DNA of 64,000 nt, from contig NZ_CCBB010000003.1 of assembly GCF_000613185.1 (NCBI RefSeq), positions 496,001-560,000 of the forward strand. The letters are read 5' to 3'. Every line of letters starts with the position of its first letter. Within the stretch, counting starts at the first letter, position 1. The stretch is from Mycolicibacterium cosmeticum. GTDB lineage: Bacteria; Actinomycetota; Actinomycetes; Mycobacteriales; Mycobacteriaceae. A model generated the notes under the pieces. That model searched no databases and was not told where the DNA came from. It saw nothing but the letters and a program-made list of their open reading frames with translations. The translations under genes and the position numbers were made by a program. Below, one piece after another: positions 40,759-49,770 of the stretch.

Positions 40759-41404
40759 GCCAGTCGTCGTCGAAGATGTCGACCTTGCGGTCCTTGTTGA
40801 GGTCGTAGACGGTCGGTGTCCCGGTGCCGGTGGGGTCGATCTCGTAGAGGAACTCGAAGTTCATGTCCTCCATCGCCTGTGCGTCGACCGCCGCGTCGCC
40901 GGCGGCCATCTGCTGGGCCTGCTCGTCGGGCACGCCCGCCTTACGGGCCATCGCGGCCAGTTCGTCGTCGGTGGGGCCTTTCCCGCCGGGATCCTGATTG
41001 GCCCACAGCTCCTCGACGAACCGCTGGAAGGCGACGGCCGGGGTGTGCTTGCCGGCGCCGGCCAGGAACAACGCGTTGGCGACCCGTTCGGAATGGTGAT
41101 TGCCGTCCTGGTCCAGGAAGGTCATCGGCCGATAGGTGACCTGCAGCGCCCCCACGCCGATGTAGTAGCGGATGGCGTCCCCGAAGTCGTGCTGCAGGTC
41201 GGCGCAGTGGGTGCACTGCGGCTCGGTGAAGATCTCGATCCGGGCCGGCGCCTCCGGGAATCCCGCAACCACACCGAATCCGTCCTTGCTCACCTCGGTC
41301 ATCGGTCGCACCGGATCGGGCCGCGCGGCGCCGCTGACCTGCCTGGCGCACCCGACCCCGGTCAGCAGCGTCAACGAAGCCAGCACCACCAACCATCGAC
41401 GCAC
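40733..41404 (-). CDS. DsbA/thioredoxin-fold lipoprotein
   Basis: This 223-residue exported protein has a lipoprotein signal ([15 protein letters not shown] then lipobox GVGC, Cys19) and a thioredoxin fold with CTHC at 64-67 in [12 protein letters not shown]. The rest, with a helical insertion and [12 protein letters not shown] (cis-Pro region), fits DsbA-like disulfide oxidoreductases. It probably works in the cell envelope on secreted proteins. GTG at 41404 is chosen because the signal peptide begins there; the longer ORF to 41452 would precede it. It lies convergent to the DUF3592 gene and divergent from mgtA. Confidence 0.87.
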   Translation of the reverse strand: MRRWLVVLASLTLLTGVGCARQVSGAARPDPVRPMTEVSKDGFGVVAGFPEAPARIEIFTEPQCTHCADLQHDFGDAIRYYIGVGALQVTYRPMTFLDQDGNHHSERVANALFLAGAGKHTPAVAFQRFVEELWANQDPGGKGPTDDELAAMARKAGVPDEQAQQMAAGDAAVDAQAMEDMNFEFLYEIDPTGTGTPTVYDLNKDRKVDIFDDDWLKKLLDSA

Positions 41405-41490
41405 AGGGCAACCGTACCGCTGTCGCGCTGTTCGCACGCCATATGCCGGCACGCAACCGCGTGGTCAACCGCCGCTGCGACAGTGGGCTC

Positions 41491-42618
41491 GTGCGCGTTG
41501 CAATCGTTGCCGAATCCTTCCTCCCGAATGTCAACGGCGTCACCAACTCGGTGCTTCGGGTGATCGAGCACCTCCGCCGCACCGGTCACGAGGTCATCGT
41601 CATCGCCCCCGACACCCCCCGCGGCCAGGCGCCGGCCGACCGGGTGCACGACGGCGTCCGCATCCATCGGGTGCCGTCGATGATGTTCCCGAAGGTCACC
41701 TCGCTGCCGCTGGGCGTGCCCCGCCCGCGAATCGTCAACGTGCTGCGCGGATTCGATCCCGACGTGGTGCACCTGGCCTCGCCCGCGCTGCTGGGCTGGG
41801 GTGGGGTGCACGCCGCCCGACACCTGGGTGTGCCGACGGTGGCGGTGTTCCAGACCGATGTCGCCGGGTTCGCCCAGAGCTACGGGGTCGGCATGCTGTC
41901 CCGGGCGTCCTGGACGTGGACCCGGCGGCTGCACAGCAAGGCCGACCGTACCCTGGCGCCATCCACCGCGGCAATGGAAGACCTTGCGGCCCATCGTATT
42001 CCGCGGCTGCACAAGTGGGGCCGCGGTGTCGACATCACCGGTTTCGTGCCGTCGGCCCGCGACGAGGCGCTGCGGCGCAGGCTCTCACCCGCCGGCTTGC
42101 CGATCGTCGGGTTCGTCGGCCGGCTGGCCCCGGAGAAGCACGTGGAACGGCTGGCCGGATTGGCCGCCCGCGACGATCTGCAGGTGGTGATCGTCGGCGA
42201 CGGTGTCGACCGGTCCAAGCTGGCGAACCTGATGCCCCGCGCGGTGTTCACCGGGGCGCTCTTCGGCGCCGAGCTGGCCACCGCCTACGCCAGCATGGAC
42301 GTGTTCGTACACCCCGGTGAACACGAAACCTTCTGCCAGGCCGTGCAAGAGGCGATGGCCTCCGGCCTTCCGGTGATCGCGCCGAACGCCGGCGGGCCCC
42401 GCGACCTGGTCACCCCGATGCACACCGGCCTGCTGCTGGGCGTCGATGAATTCGAGACCCGGCTGCCCGGCGCCGTCGACCACCTGATAGCCGAGCGGGC
42501 CCGCTATTCGGCGGCTGCCCGGCGCAGCGTGCTCGCCCGCACCTGGCCCGCGGTCTGCGACGAACTGTTGGGCCACTACGAGGCGGTCATCGGTCTGCGC
42601 CGGCGCGCGGCCGCCTGA
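41491..42618 (+). CDS. mgtA: MgtA, GDP-mannose-dependent alpha-mannosyltransferase
   Basis: This 375-residue GT4 glycosyltransferase starts [21 protein letters not shown] and has [16 protein letters not shown] and the donor-binding EX7E block [22 protein letters not shown]. It corresponds to Rv0557 MgtA (once called PimB), which mannosylates a glucuronosyl-diacylglycerol acceptor in mycobacterial glycolipid synthesis. GTG at 41491 is used. It is divergent from the DsbA-like gene and is followed by the convergent SDR. Confidence 0.92.
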   Translation: MRVAIVAESFLPNVNGVTNSVLRVIEHLRRTGHEVIVIAPDTPRGQAPADRVHDGVRIHRVPSMMFPKVTSLPLGVPRPRIVNVLRGFDPDVVHLASPALLGWGGVHAARHLGVPTVAVFQTDVAGFAQSYGVGMLSRASWTWTRRLHSKADRTLAPSTAAMEDLAAHRIPRLHKWGRGVDITGFVPSARDEALRRRLSPAGLPIVGFVGRLAPEKHVERLAGLAARDDLQVVIVGDGVDRSKLANLMPRAVFTGALFGAELATAYASMDVFVHPGEHETFCQAVQEAMASGLPVIAPNAGGPRDLVTPMHTGLLLGVDEFETRLPGAVDHLIAERARYSAAARRSVLARTWPAVCDELLGHYEAVIGLRRRAAA

Positions 42619-42625
42619 GTTCGAC

Positions 42626-43450
42626 CTAGCCCTGGGCCTCGATGGCCACCGGCTGCCATTCTTCCCACGTCCTGAGCCGGCTTTCGTAGTCGGCCTTGGC
42701 CAGGGACAGCGGCAGCTCGCCGAAGAACACCCGCAGCGGCGGCTCTTCCGCGTCGACGATCTTGAGCACCGCCGCGGCCGACGCCTTCGGGTCACCGGAC
42801 TTCGAGGTGCGCGTGGCGCGGGCCCGCTGGGCGGCCTCCCGCGCCTCGTCGTAATCCGGCAGCGGCGTCGCGTGTTTGGCCGACGAGCCGGCCCAGTCGG
42901 TGGAGAAGCCGCCCGGTTCGATGAGCGTCACGTGGATGCCCCACGGCGCCACCTCCTGCGCCAGCGACTGGGAGAAGCCCTCCAGCGCCCATTTGGAGGC
43001 GTGGTAGATGCCCACCAGCGGGAAGGCCGTGATGCCGCCGATCGAGGACACCTGGATGATGTGCCCGCTGCGCTGCGCCCGTAGGTAGGGCAGCGCGGCC
43101 TGGGTCACCCACAGCGCACCGAACACGTTCGTCTCGATCTGGTCGCGGGCTTCGGCCTCCGACAGCTCCTCGATGAAGCCGAACTGCCCGTACCCGGCGT
43201 TGTTGACCACCACGTCGAGCCGGCCGAACCGGTCGTGGGCCTGCCCGACCGCCGCGAAGTCGGCCGCCCGGTCGTTGACGTCCAGGCGCAGCGGCAGCAG
43301 CGCGTCACCGTATTTGTCCGCCAGGTCGTCCAGCGTGGCGGTGTCGCGGGCCGTCGCGGCCACCTTGTCACCGCGCTCCAGGGCGGCGATCGCCCATTCC
43401 CGGCCGAAGCCCCGCGACGCCCCCGTGATGAACCAGACTTTCTCCGTCAT
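42626..43450 (-). CDS. Short-chain dehydrogenase/reductase
   Basis: This 274-residue classical SDR begins [19 protein letters not shown] and has [12 protein letters not shown], the catalytic [20 protein letters not shown] (Ser, Tyr, Lys) and a C-terminal extension of about 90 residues. ATG at 43450 is the natural start; the ORF extended to 43531 is not homologous. It lies convergent with mgtA (7 bp between stops) and divergent from menG. It is an addition relative to the M. tuberculosis gene order, as I recall it. Function is unknown. Confidence 0.88.
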   Translation of the reverse strand: MTEKVWFITGASRGFGREWAIAALERGDKVAATARDTATLDDLADKYGDALLPLRLDVNDRAADFAAVGQAHDRFGRLDVVVNNAGYGQFGFIEELSEAEARDQIETNVFGALWVTQAALPYLRAQRSGHIIQVSSIGGITAFPLVGIYHASKWALEGFSQSLAQEVAPWGIHVTLIEPGGFSTDWAGSSAKHATPLPDYDEAREAAQRARATRTSKSGDPKASAAAVLKIVDAEEPPLRVFFGELPLSLAKADYESRLRTWEEWQPVAIEAQG

Positions 43451-43547
43451 ATCGTCCCTCTCTTCTTTCCTGCACCTGATCGTTTTCAAGGCCGCCACCG
43501 TCGAGGCCATTCCCGCAAGCACGAGACTCACAGGTAGTTTTGGTGCG

Positions 43548-44243
43548 GTGAACCGCGCGACGCTGGAGAAAGACCCACACGAGGTGGCGTCGATGTTCGA
43601 CGCCGTGGCTCGCCGCTACGACCTGACCAACACGGTCATGTCGCTGGGGCAGGACCGGTTCTGGCGGCGGCAGACGCGGGCGGCGCTGGGCATCGGGCCG
43701 GGGGACACGGTGCTGGACCTGGCGGCCGGCACCGGGGTGTCGACGGTGGAGCTGGCGGCCTCGGGCGCGTGGTGCGTGGCGGCCGATTTCTCGGTCGGCA
43801 TGCTGGCCGCGGGCAAGGGGCGGGCGGTGCCGAAGGTGGGTGCGGACGCCACCGCGCTGCCGTTCGCCGACGGGGTGTTCGACGCGGTGACCATCAGCTT
43901 CGGCTTGCGCAACGTCGTCGACCACGTGGCCGGCCTGCGGGAGATGGCCCGGGTGACCCGCCCCGGCGGACGGCTGGTGGTGTGCGAATTCTCCACCCCG
44001 ACCAACCGGGCCTTCGCGACGGTGTACAAGGAGTACCTGATGAAGGCGCTGCCGGCGATGGCGTCTGCGGTGTCCAGCAACCCGGATGCCTATGTGTACC
44101 TGGCCGAGTCGATCCGGGCGTGGCCCGACCAGGCCGCGCTGGCCGGCCGGATCGCCGAGGCCGGCTGGGGCTCGGTGCGCTGGCGCAACCTGACCGGCGG
44201 CATCGTCGCGCTGCATGCGGCGGTGAAACCGCCCGTCGACTGA
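43548..44243 (+). CDS. menG: MenG, demethylmenaquinone methyltransferase
   Basis: MenG methylates demethylmenaquinone at the last ring step of menaquinone synthesis. This 231-residue class I methyltransferase has the SAM motif VLDLAAGTG (55-63), the MenG/UbiE signatures [18 protein letters not shown] and [18 protein letters not shown], and [13 protein letters not shown] near the end. GTG at 43548 matches the M. tuberculosis Rv0558 start (related NRATLEKDP). The ORF frame open from 43173 belongs to the opposite-strand SDR region. It is followed 11 bp later by the CobW-type gene. Confidence 0.95.
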   Translation: MNRATLEKDPHEVASMFDAVARRYDLTNTVMSLGQDRFWRRQTRAALGIGPGDTVLDLAAGTGVSTVELAASGAWCVAADFSVGMLAAGKGRAVPKVGADATALPFADGVFDAVTISFGLRNVVDHVAGLREMARVTRPGGRLVVCEFSTPTNRAFATVYKEYLMKALPAMASAVSSNPDAYVYLAESIRAWPDQAALAGRIAEAGWGSVRWRNLTGGIVALHAAVKPPVD

Positions 44244-44254
44244 GGCGGACAGGC

Positions 44255-45193
44255 GTGAGTGTTCCCGTGCTGGCCGTCGCCGGCCACCTCGGCGCCGGTA
44301 AGACGACCCTGCTCAACCATCTGCTGCGCAACGGCTCCGGTGCGCGAATCGGCGCTCTGGTCAACGACTTCGGCGCCGTCAACATCGACGCGATGCTGGT
44401 CGCCGGCCAGGTGGACGCGATGGCTTCGCTGGCCAACGGCTGTATCTGCTGTGTCACCGACGACGGCGAGGTGGCCGAGATGCTCGGCAAGCTGGCGGCG
44501 GTGAAACCCCGGCTGGACCTGATCGTGGTGGAGGCCAGCGGTGTCGCCGAGCCACCCGCACTGGCCCGGACCATCATGGCGGTGGACGACAACAGGTTTC
44601 ACTACGCCGGCCTGGTGCTGGTGGTCGACGCCGTCGCGCCCACCGGCTTGGAGCACGGCGCGCGCGTCGCCGACCTGATCGTGCTGAACAAGGTGTCGGT
44701 CGCCGAGGACCTCGAGGCGGTGCGCGGGACGGTGCGGGCGCTCAACCCGGTGGCGCCGGTCGTGGCCACCGATTTCGCCAAGGTCGACCCCCGGCTGTTG
44801 ATCGACCCGGCACCCCGGCCGCCGCGCGCGCAGATGTCCTTCGACGAGCTGCTGCACGACGAGCATCACGACCATGACCATCCGGCCTATCAGAGCATCG
44901 AATTCCGGTGTGACACCGCGCTCAATCCGCGGTTGTTCATGAACCTGTTGCGCGACCGGCCCCAAGGGCTGTACCGCGCAAAGGGTTTCGTGGACTTCGG
45001 CCCGGCGCACCGGTACCTGCTGCAGTTGGTCGGCGGCTCGGTGCGCTTCGAGCGCACCCGCCGGGCCGGGACCGAGCTGGTGTTTATCGGCACCGAGATC
45101 GACGCCGATGCGCTGCGGTCCGCGCTGGACGAGTGCGTCCGGGTGCCCGCCGACGAGCAGGGGATCCTGGGCGTGCTCAAGTTCGTGGTGTAG
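44255..45193 (+). CDS. CobW/COG0523-family GTPase (putative metallochaperone)
   Basis: This 312-residue G3E GTPase has Walker A GHLGAGKTT (10-18), the metal-binding CICC motif (63-66), the GTP-binding NKVS and a C-terminal CobW_C domain. Before that domain there is a His-rich stretch, LLHDEHHDHDHPAYQ, typical of zinc or nickel handling. COG0523 proteins insert metals into client proteins using GTP. The client is unknown; no Zur box is evident. GTG at 44255 begins SVPVLAVAGH. It follows menG by 11 bp and is an addition relative to the M. tuberculosis order. Confidence 0.85.
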   Translation: MSVPVLAVAGHLGAGKTTLLNHLLRNGSGARIGALVNDFGAVNIDAMLVAGQVDAMASLANGCICCVTDDGEVAEMLGKLAAVKPRLDLIVVEASGVAEPPALARTIMAVDDNRFHYAGLVLVVDAVAPTGLEHGARVADLIVLNKVSVAEDLEAVRGTVRALNPVAPVVATDFAKVDPRLLIDPAPRPPRAQMSFDELLHDEHHDHDHPAYQSIEFRCDTALNPRLFMNLLRDRPQGLYRAKGFVDFGPAHRYLLQLVGGSVRFERTRRAGTELVFIGTEIDADALRSALDECVRVPADEQGILGVLKFVV

Positions 45194-45227
45194 GTATCCT
45201 GGCCGCTCATCGGAAAACTGAGGAGCG

Positions 45228-45512
45228 GTGTTGTTCAAGGTCAACGAGTATTTCGACGGTGACGTCGCATCGATCGCCTTCGCGACGGCCGACGGGCCCG
45301 CGACCGTCGGCGTGATGGCGGTCGGCGAATACGAGTTCGGCACCTCGTCGGTGGAGATCATGCATGTCGTCTCCGGCGCGTTGACCGTCAAGCTGCCCGG
45401 CCGCGACGAGTGGGAAACCTTCGCCGCCGGAACACAGTTCACCGTGCCGGCCGACAGCTCGTTCGGGGTTCGCACCGACGTGCAGACCGCCTACCTCTGC
45501 GAGTACCGCTGA
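45228..45512 (+). CDS. ppnP: PpnP/DUF1255-like pyrimidine/purine nucleoside phosphorylase
   Basis: This 94-residue cupin-fold protein of the PpnP (DUF1255) family is described as a broad-specificity nucleoside phosphorylase. It begins [17 protein letters not shown] and has [30 protein letters not shown] and the C-terminal [14 protein letters not shown]. The GTG at 45228 lies only 2 nt after AGGAG (45221-45225); the TTG at 45231 has better spacing. Gap after the CobW gene is 34 bp. A terminator-like hairpin follows. Confidence 0.85.
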   Translation: MLFKVNEYFDGDVASIAFATADGPATVGVMAVGEYEFGTSSVEIMHVVSGALTVKLPGRDEWETFAAGTQFTVPADSSFGVRTDVQTAYLCEYR

Positions 45513-45521
45513 CCATCACGC

Positions 45522-45577
45522 GAGCGGCCGTGTCTGCACAGTGACACGCCGCAGAACGTGGCGTTTTGGGGCCGCTC
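45522..45577. repeat. Structured inverted-repeat element between ppnP and menJ
   Basis: GAGCGGCC (45522-45529) pairs with 45570-45577. Inside are two smaller hairpins: GTGTC/GACAC (45530-45547) and ACGCCGC/GTGGCGT with a TTTT run (45546-45567). It is palindromic as a whole and ends in the menJ stop codon. Confidence 0.55.
45546..45567 (+). terminator. Candidate intrinsic terminator after ppnP
   Basis: A 7-bp stem (ACGCCGC with GTGGCGT, one G-T pair) around a 5-nt loop is followed by TTTT. It lies 33 bp after the ppnP stop and is the only hairpin in the window with a clear T-run besides that at 59634. Confidence is moderate because the stem is short. Confidence 0.45.
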
Positions 45578-46793
45578 AGCTGAACGGCTTGCGCTGATCC
45601 AGCCGGCGTGAGGCCCGGCCGGCGGTCCGCCACAACCGGGCGATCCAGTCCTCGTCCTCGTCGGTGACCAGGTTGCCCATCACCCGCACCGCGACGGTCA
45701 TCAGGAAGTCCGAACGCATCGCCAGCGGGCCCGTCGCAGGCAGGAACCGCGGATAGGTCAGCAGCAGGGCCAGCCGTCGCGCCACCGAGAACCCGCGCGC
45801 GTAATGCTCGGTGAGCACGGCGGGCCACGCGGCGGACAGGTCACCGCAGTCCAGCAGTTCGGCGGCCAGCCGCCCGGTCTCCAGCCCGTAGTCGATGCCT
45901 TCCCCGTTGAGCGGGTTGACGCATGCGGCCGCGTCGCCGATCAGCATCCAATTGGGTCCGGCCACACCGGATACCGCACCGCCCATCGGCAGCAGCGCGG
46001 ACAGGCCGGCGCGCGGCTCGGCGGGGAAACCCCATTCCTCCCGCCGCAATCCGGCGTAGTAGGACATCAGCCGCGGCAGCCGGACATCGGCGGGCCGCTT
46101 CGCGGTGGCCAGGGCGCCCACCCCGATGTTCACCTCGCCGTTGCCCAGCGGGAAGATCCAGCCGTAGCCGGGCAGCACATCGCCTTCGGGGGAACGCAAT
46201 TCGAGGTGTGATGTGAGCCACGGTTCGTCGGCGCGCGGGCTGGAGACATAACCGCGGATGGCCACCGCGTAGACGGTGTCCTGATGCCAGCGCCGTCCCA
46301 GCACGCGGCCCAGCGTCGAGCGCGCACCGTCGGCGACGATGACGGTGCCGGCCGCGATCTCGGTGCCGTCGGCGAGCACCAGCGCGGTCACCCGCCCTCG
46401 CGAGTCACGCTGGGCGTCAACCACCTTGGTGCCCAACAGCATCTTGGCGCCCTCGTCCGCGGCGGCCATGCGGATGCGGTCGTCCAGTTCGGTGCGCGGC
46501 ACCGCGCTGCTGGTGGACGGGAACGACGGTCCGGGCCAGCGGATCTCGACGTCGGCCCCGAATCCGGACATCCGCAGACCGTGGTGCCGGATCCGGCCGT
46601 CCAGCCAGCCCCCCAGCCCGAGTCGTTCCAGCTCGGCGACCGCGCGCGGCGTCAGCCCGTCGCCGCAGGCCTTGTCGCGCGGGAACTGCGCCGAGTCGAT
46701 GACCAGCACGTCCCGCCCCGCGCGGGCGGCCCATGCGGCCGCCGAGGAACCGGCCGGCCCGGCCCCGACGACAACCACATCTGCTCGCCTCAT
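45576..46793 (-). CDS. menJ: MenJ-like geranylgeranyl reductase family flavoprotein
   Basis: This 405-residue FAD protein of the geranylgeranyl reductase family corresponds to Rv0561c MenJ, which saturates the beta-isoprene unit of the menaquinone side chain. It has the dinucleotide motif VVVGAGPAGSSAA, QFPRDKACGDGLTPRAV, DGARS and the second FAD motif MLIGDAAACVNPLNGEGIDYGLETG. ATG at 46793 is used. The 24-bp gap to the divergent polyprenyl synthase start suggests closely packed, possibly overlapping promoters. Its stop is inside the structured repeat at 45522-45577. Confidence 0.93.
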   Translation of the reverse strand: MRRADVVVVGAGPAGSSAAAWAARAGRDVLVIDSAQFPRDKACGDGLTPRAVAELERLGLGGWLDGRIRHHGLRMSGFGADVEIRWPGPSFPSTSSAVPRTELDDRIRMAAADEGAKMLLGTKVVDAQRDSRGRVTALVLADGTEIAAGTVIVADGARSTLGRVLGRRWHQDTVYAVAIRGYVSSPRADEPWLTSHLELRSPEGDVLPGYGWIFPLGNGEVNIGVGALATAKRPADVRLPRLMSYYAGLRREEWGFPAEPRAGLSALLPMGGAVSGVAGPNWMLIGDAAACVNPLNGEGIDYGLETGRLAAELLDCGDLSAAWPAVLTEHYARGFSVARRLALLLTYPRFLPATGPLAMRSDFLMTVAVRVMGNLVTDEDEDWIARLWRTAGRASRRLDQRKPFS

Positions 46794-46805
46794 AACGCCT
46801 CACAG

Positions 46806-46811
46806 TATGTT
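46806..46811 (+). promoter_or_regulatory. Candidate leaderless -10 element of the polyprenyl synthase gene
   Basis: TATGTT (TANNNT) ends 6 nt before the ATG at 46818, the spacing expected if transcription starts at the A of the start codon. There is no ribosome binding site and only 24 bp separate this gene from menJ. Leaderless initiation is common in mycobacteria. Confidence 0.5.
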
Positions 46812-46817
46812 GGACGA

Positions 46818-47825
46818 ATGAGGACACCGGCGAGCGTGGTGGCGGGGGTGGACTTCGGGGATCCGGAGTTTGCCGCACGGGTGCGCGAGGGGGTAGCCCG
46901 CGTCGAGGATCTGATGTCCACCGAGCTGGGCAAAGCCGATGAGCTGATGGCCGAGGCCGTCCAGCACCTGTTCCAGGCCGGCGGTAAGCGCTTCCGGCCG
47001 CTGTTCACGGTGCTCTCGGCGTCGCTGGGACCGCAGCCGGACCACCCCGATGTGGCCATCGCGGGTGCGGTGATCGAGCTGGTGCACCTGGCCACCCTGT
47101 ACCACGACGACGTCATGGACGAGGCCCAGGTCCGCCGCGGCGCGGACAGCGCCAACGCCCGCTGGGGCAACAACATCGCCATCCTGGCCGGTGACTACCT
47201 GTTCGCGACGGCGTCGCGGCTGGTGTCGCGGCTGGGCCCGGACGCGGTGCGGGTGATCGCCGACACGTTCGCCCAGCTGGTCACCGGCCAGATGCGGGAG
47301 ACCCGCGGCGCGGTGACGGGCGCCGACGAGGTGGAGCACTACCTGAAGGTGGTCTACGAGAAGACGGCGTGCCTGATCGCCGCGTCGGGCCGGTTCGGGG
47401 CCACCTTCTCCGGCGCCGGCGAGGAGCAGATCGAGCGGCTGGCCCGCCTCGGCGGCATCGTCGGCACGGCCTTCCAGATCTCCGACGACATCATCGACAT
47501 CGACAGCGATCCCGACGAATCGGGCAAGCTGCCCGGAACCGACCTGCGGGAAGGGGTGCACACCCTGCCGGTGCTGTACGCCCTGCGGGAACCCGGCGCC
47601 GACGGCGACCGGCTGCGGGTGCTGCTGGCCGGGCCCGTCGACGACGATGCGGAGGTGGCCGAGGCGCTGGCGCTGCTGCGCCGGTCGGCGGGCATGACGC
47701 GGGCCAAGGAGGCGGTCGCCGAGTACGCCCGCCAGGCCCGTGCCGAGCTGGCCCTGTTGCCGGACGGGCCGGGGAGGGCCGCGTTGGCGACGCTGGTGGA
47801 CTACACGGTCAACCGGCACGGCTGA
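46818..47825 (+). CDS. grcC1: Polyprenyl diphosphate synthase, GrcC1-like (Rv0562)
   Basis: This 335-residue trans-isoprenyl diphosphate synthase elongates allylic diphosphates with isopentenyl diphosphate, probably to provide the menaquinone side chain. The two aspartate-rich motifs are DDVMD (97-101) and DDIID (223-227), with GGKRFRP (55-61). Length equals the M. tuberculosis protein. ATG at 46818 is leaderless-like. It is divergent from menJ, which reduces a double bond of the same side chain, so the two form a functional pair. Confidence 0.93.
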   Translation: MRTPASVVAGVDFGDPEFAARVREGVARVEDLMSTELGKADELMAEAVQHLFQAGGKRFRPLFTVLSASLGPQPDHPDVAIAGAVIELVHLATLYHDDVMDEAQVRRGADSANARWGNNIAILAGDYLFATASRLVSRLGPDAVRVIADTFAQLVTGQMRETRGAVTGADEVEHYLKVVYEKTACLIAASGRFGATFSGAGEEQIERLARLGGIVGTAFQISDDIIDIDSDPDESGKLPGTDLREGVHTLPVLYALREPGADGDRLRVLLAGPVDDDAEVAEALALLRRSAGMTRAKEAVAEYARQARAELALLPDGPGRAALATLVDYTVNRHG

Positions 47826-47897
47826 GCGGGTGCGCAGGAACCTGCGGGGGCTGAGCGGCGTTACATGTTGCGACGACTCTCGTAGGAAGGGAAACCG

Positions 47898-48770
47898 ATG
47901 ACCTGGCATCCACATGCCAACCGGATGAAGACGTTCGCGCTGCTGGTCGGTATGTCGGCGCTGATCGTGTTCATCGGGTCGCTGTTCCGTAACCCGTCCA
48001 TCCTGTGGTTGTCGGTGCTGTTCGCGGTCGGCATGAACGCCTACGTCTACTTCAACAGCGACAAGATGGCGTTGCGGGCCATGCACGCGCAGCCCGTCAC
48101 CGAGATGCAGGCACCGGCGATGTACCGGATCGTGCGCGAACTGGCGACCACCGCGCGCCAGCCCATGCCCCGGCTGTACATCAGCGACACCGATGCGCCC
48201 AACGCGTTCGCCACGGGGCGCAACCCGCGCAATGCCGCGGTCTGCTGCACCACCGGAATCCTGCGCATCCTCGACGAGCGTGAACTGCGCGCCGTGCTGG
48301 GCCACGAGCTGTCGCACGTGTACAACCGCGACATCCTGATCTCCTGTGTGGCCGGCGCCCTGGCCTCGGTGATCACCGCACTGGCCAATATCGCCATGTT
48401 CGCGGGCATGTTCGGCGGGAACCGCGAGGGCGGCGCCAATCCGTTTGCCCTGCTGCTGGTCTCGCTGCTCGGCCCGATCGCCGCGACGGTGGTGAAGCTG
48501 GCGGTGTCCCGGTCGCGGGAGTACCAGGCCGACCAGTCCGGCGCCGAGCTGACCGGTGACCCGCTGGCGCTGGCCAGCGCGCTGCGCAAGATCGCCTACG
48601 GCGTGCAGGCCGCGCCGCTGCCGCCCGAGCCGCAGCTGGCCGACCAGGCGCACCTGATGATCGCCAACCCGTTCCGGGCGGGGGAGAAGATCGGCAAGCT
48701 GTTCTCCACCCACCCGCCGATCGAGGACCGGATCCGCCGCCTGGAGGGGATGGCGGGCCGCCGCCTCTGA
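47898..48770 (+). CDS. htpX: HtpX-like membrane zinc metalloprotease
   Basis: This 290-residue HtpX-type M48 protease (Rv0563-like) degrades misfolded membrane proteins. It has two N-terminal helices (about 10-30 and 34-52), the zinc motif HELSH (136-140) after ELRAVLG, two further helices, and the third ligand Glu in [10 protein letters not shown] (about 208). ATG at 47898 has a GAAGGGA site. A hairpin repeat starts 11 bp after the stop and overlaps the convergent DUF559 gene end. Confidence 0.93.
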   Translation: MTWHPHANRMKTFALLVGMSALIVFIGSLFRNPSILWLSVLFAVGMNAYVYFNSDKMALRAMHAQPVTEMQAPAMYRIVRELATTARQPMPRLYISDTDAPNAFATGRNPRNAAVCCTTGILRILDERELRAVLGHELSHVYNRDILISCVAGALASVITALANIAMFAGMFGGNREGGANPFALLLVSLLGPIAATVVKLAVSRSREYQADQSGAELTGDPLALASALRKIAYGVQAAPLPPEPQLADQAHLMIANPFRAGEKIGKLFSTHPPIEDRIRRLEGMAGRRL

Positions 48771-48823
48771 CGACAGCGAGTTCGGCGCGCTTACCCGCGC
48801 TCACCGCGTGTCAGCGCGCCGAA
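48771..48823. repeat. Hairpin repeat, copy 1 (htpX / AbiEi-DUF559 convergent ends)
   Basis: The first 21 bases (48771-48791, beginning CGACAGCGAG) are identical to copy 2 at 49709-49729. A stem TTCGGCGCGCT (48781-48791) pairs with 48813-48823. The hairpin overlaps the stop codon of the AbiEi/DUF559 gene (48811-48813) and follows htpX, so it can act as a bidirectional terminator. Confidence 0.85.
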
Positions 48824-49671
48824 ATCGCCGAACGAATGGTCCCGATGACACGTTCGGGGTAGGCGGTGATGTCCAGCCAGGTGAACCGCAGCACTTGCCA
48901 GCGGTTCAAGATCAAGTAGTTCTGTCGGCGCCAGTCATTCCGGAATTTCTCGGGGTCGCTGTGGAAGGCCCAGCCGTCGATCTCGATGGCCACGCCGTGG
49001 TCGGGAAACGCGATGTCGATCAGGTACGGACCTGCCGGATGATTGGTCAGCCAGCCGGTGATACAGGCCGCGCGCAGCGCCTTGACCACCAGCCGCTCGG
49101 CTTCCGACCGTGCGCCGTCTTGGGCGGCGTAGAGCATCCGTCTGGACGACGGCGAGCCATACCGGCCCTTGTTGCGCAGGTGCGCCTGCCAGAGTTCGCG
49201 CAGCTGCGAACCCCGTTGTAGGGCGGTGTCCATGACGGCGGCCCCGCCGCCGGGCCGGGCGGCCGCTTCCACGACGGTCAACGGTAACGCCGTCACACAG
49301 AGCCCGCGGCAGTACACCAGGTCGGCTGGGGCGAGATCCCGCCGACGCACCCGGCACCCGGCCCGTCGTCTGCCGTGACTATTCCTCGGCACGGTGACCT
49401 CGGTGACCTCGGGAGTGAAGCGGGTCAGGCCGTGCCACCAGGCCGCCGCGAGACCGGACGCGGCGGCATGGTTGCCGTATCCCCAGACGGCAGAACGGAT
49501 TCGGGCCGCGTCAGTGAAGGGGCGGTCGTCGACGAAATAGACGCCGCGTGCACACCGCCGCCAGTGTCCGGATGCGACGAGGCGTTGGACGCTATCCGCG
49601 CTGAGTCCGCAGGCCTTGGCCTGGCCGAGGGTGATGACGCCGTCGTGTCTACGGAGCAGATCGTCGAGCAC
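48811..49671 (-). CDS. AbiEi-type N-terminal / DUF559 C-terminal protein
   Basis: This 286-residue protein has an AbiEi-like winged-helix N-terminus (HDGVITLGQAKACGLSADSVQRLVASGHWRRCARGVYFV). The C-terminal DUF559 domain is a Vsr/restriction-endonuclease-like fold with the probable acidic sites in IDIAFPDHGVAIEIDGWAFHSDPEKFRNDWRRQ. Such orphan proteins are frequent in actinobacteria; function is unproven. GTG at 49671 is used. The gene lies alone on the minus strand and is flanked by two copies of a hairpin repeat in the same orientation, suggesting a cassette. Its last codons lie inside copy 1. Confidence 0.78.
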   Translation of the reverse strand: MLDDLLRRHDGVITLGQAKACGLSADSVQRLVASGHWRRCARGVYFVDDRPFTDAARIRSAVWGYGNHAAASGLAAAWWHGLTRFTPEVTEVTVPRNSHGRRRAGCRVRRRDLAPADLVYCRGLCVTALPLTVVEAAARPGGGAAVMDTALQRGSQLRELWQAHLRNKGRYGSPSSRRMLYAAQDGARSEAERLVVKALRAACITGWLTNHPAGPYLIDIAFPDHGVAIEIDGWAFHSDPEKFRNDWRRQNYLILNRWQVLRFTWLDITAYPERVIGTIRSAISAR

Positions 49672-49708
49672 ATCGGTTCTGACGCCGCGGGAGCGGCCAC
49701 GGTTCCCC

Positions 49709-49761
49709 CGACAGCGAGTTCGGCGCGCTCACCCGCGGTCACCGCGGGTAAGCGCGCCGAA
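49709..49761. repeat. Hairpin repeat, copy 2 (after the SulP-carbonic anhydrase gene)
   Basis: This copy forms a long hairpin: TTCGGCGCGCTCACCCGCGG (49719-49738) pairs with 49742-49761 at 19 of 20 positions around a TCA loop. It starts 9 bp downstream of the SulP-fusion stop (49771-49773, minus strand) and upstream of the AbiEi/DUF559 start. It has no T-run and is a likely terminator for the SulP gene. Confidence 0.88.
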
Positions 49762-49770
49762 GTCACCAGG

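Noticed and set aside
46800..48713. A 637-codon open frame on the minus strand
   Set aside because: It is antisense to the polyprenyl synthase and htpX genes, which have full catalytic motifs.
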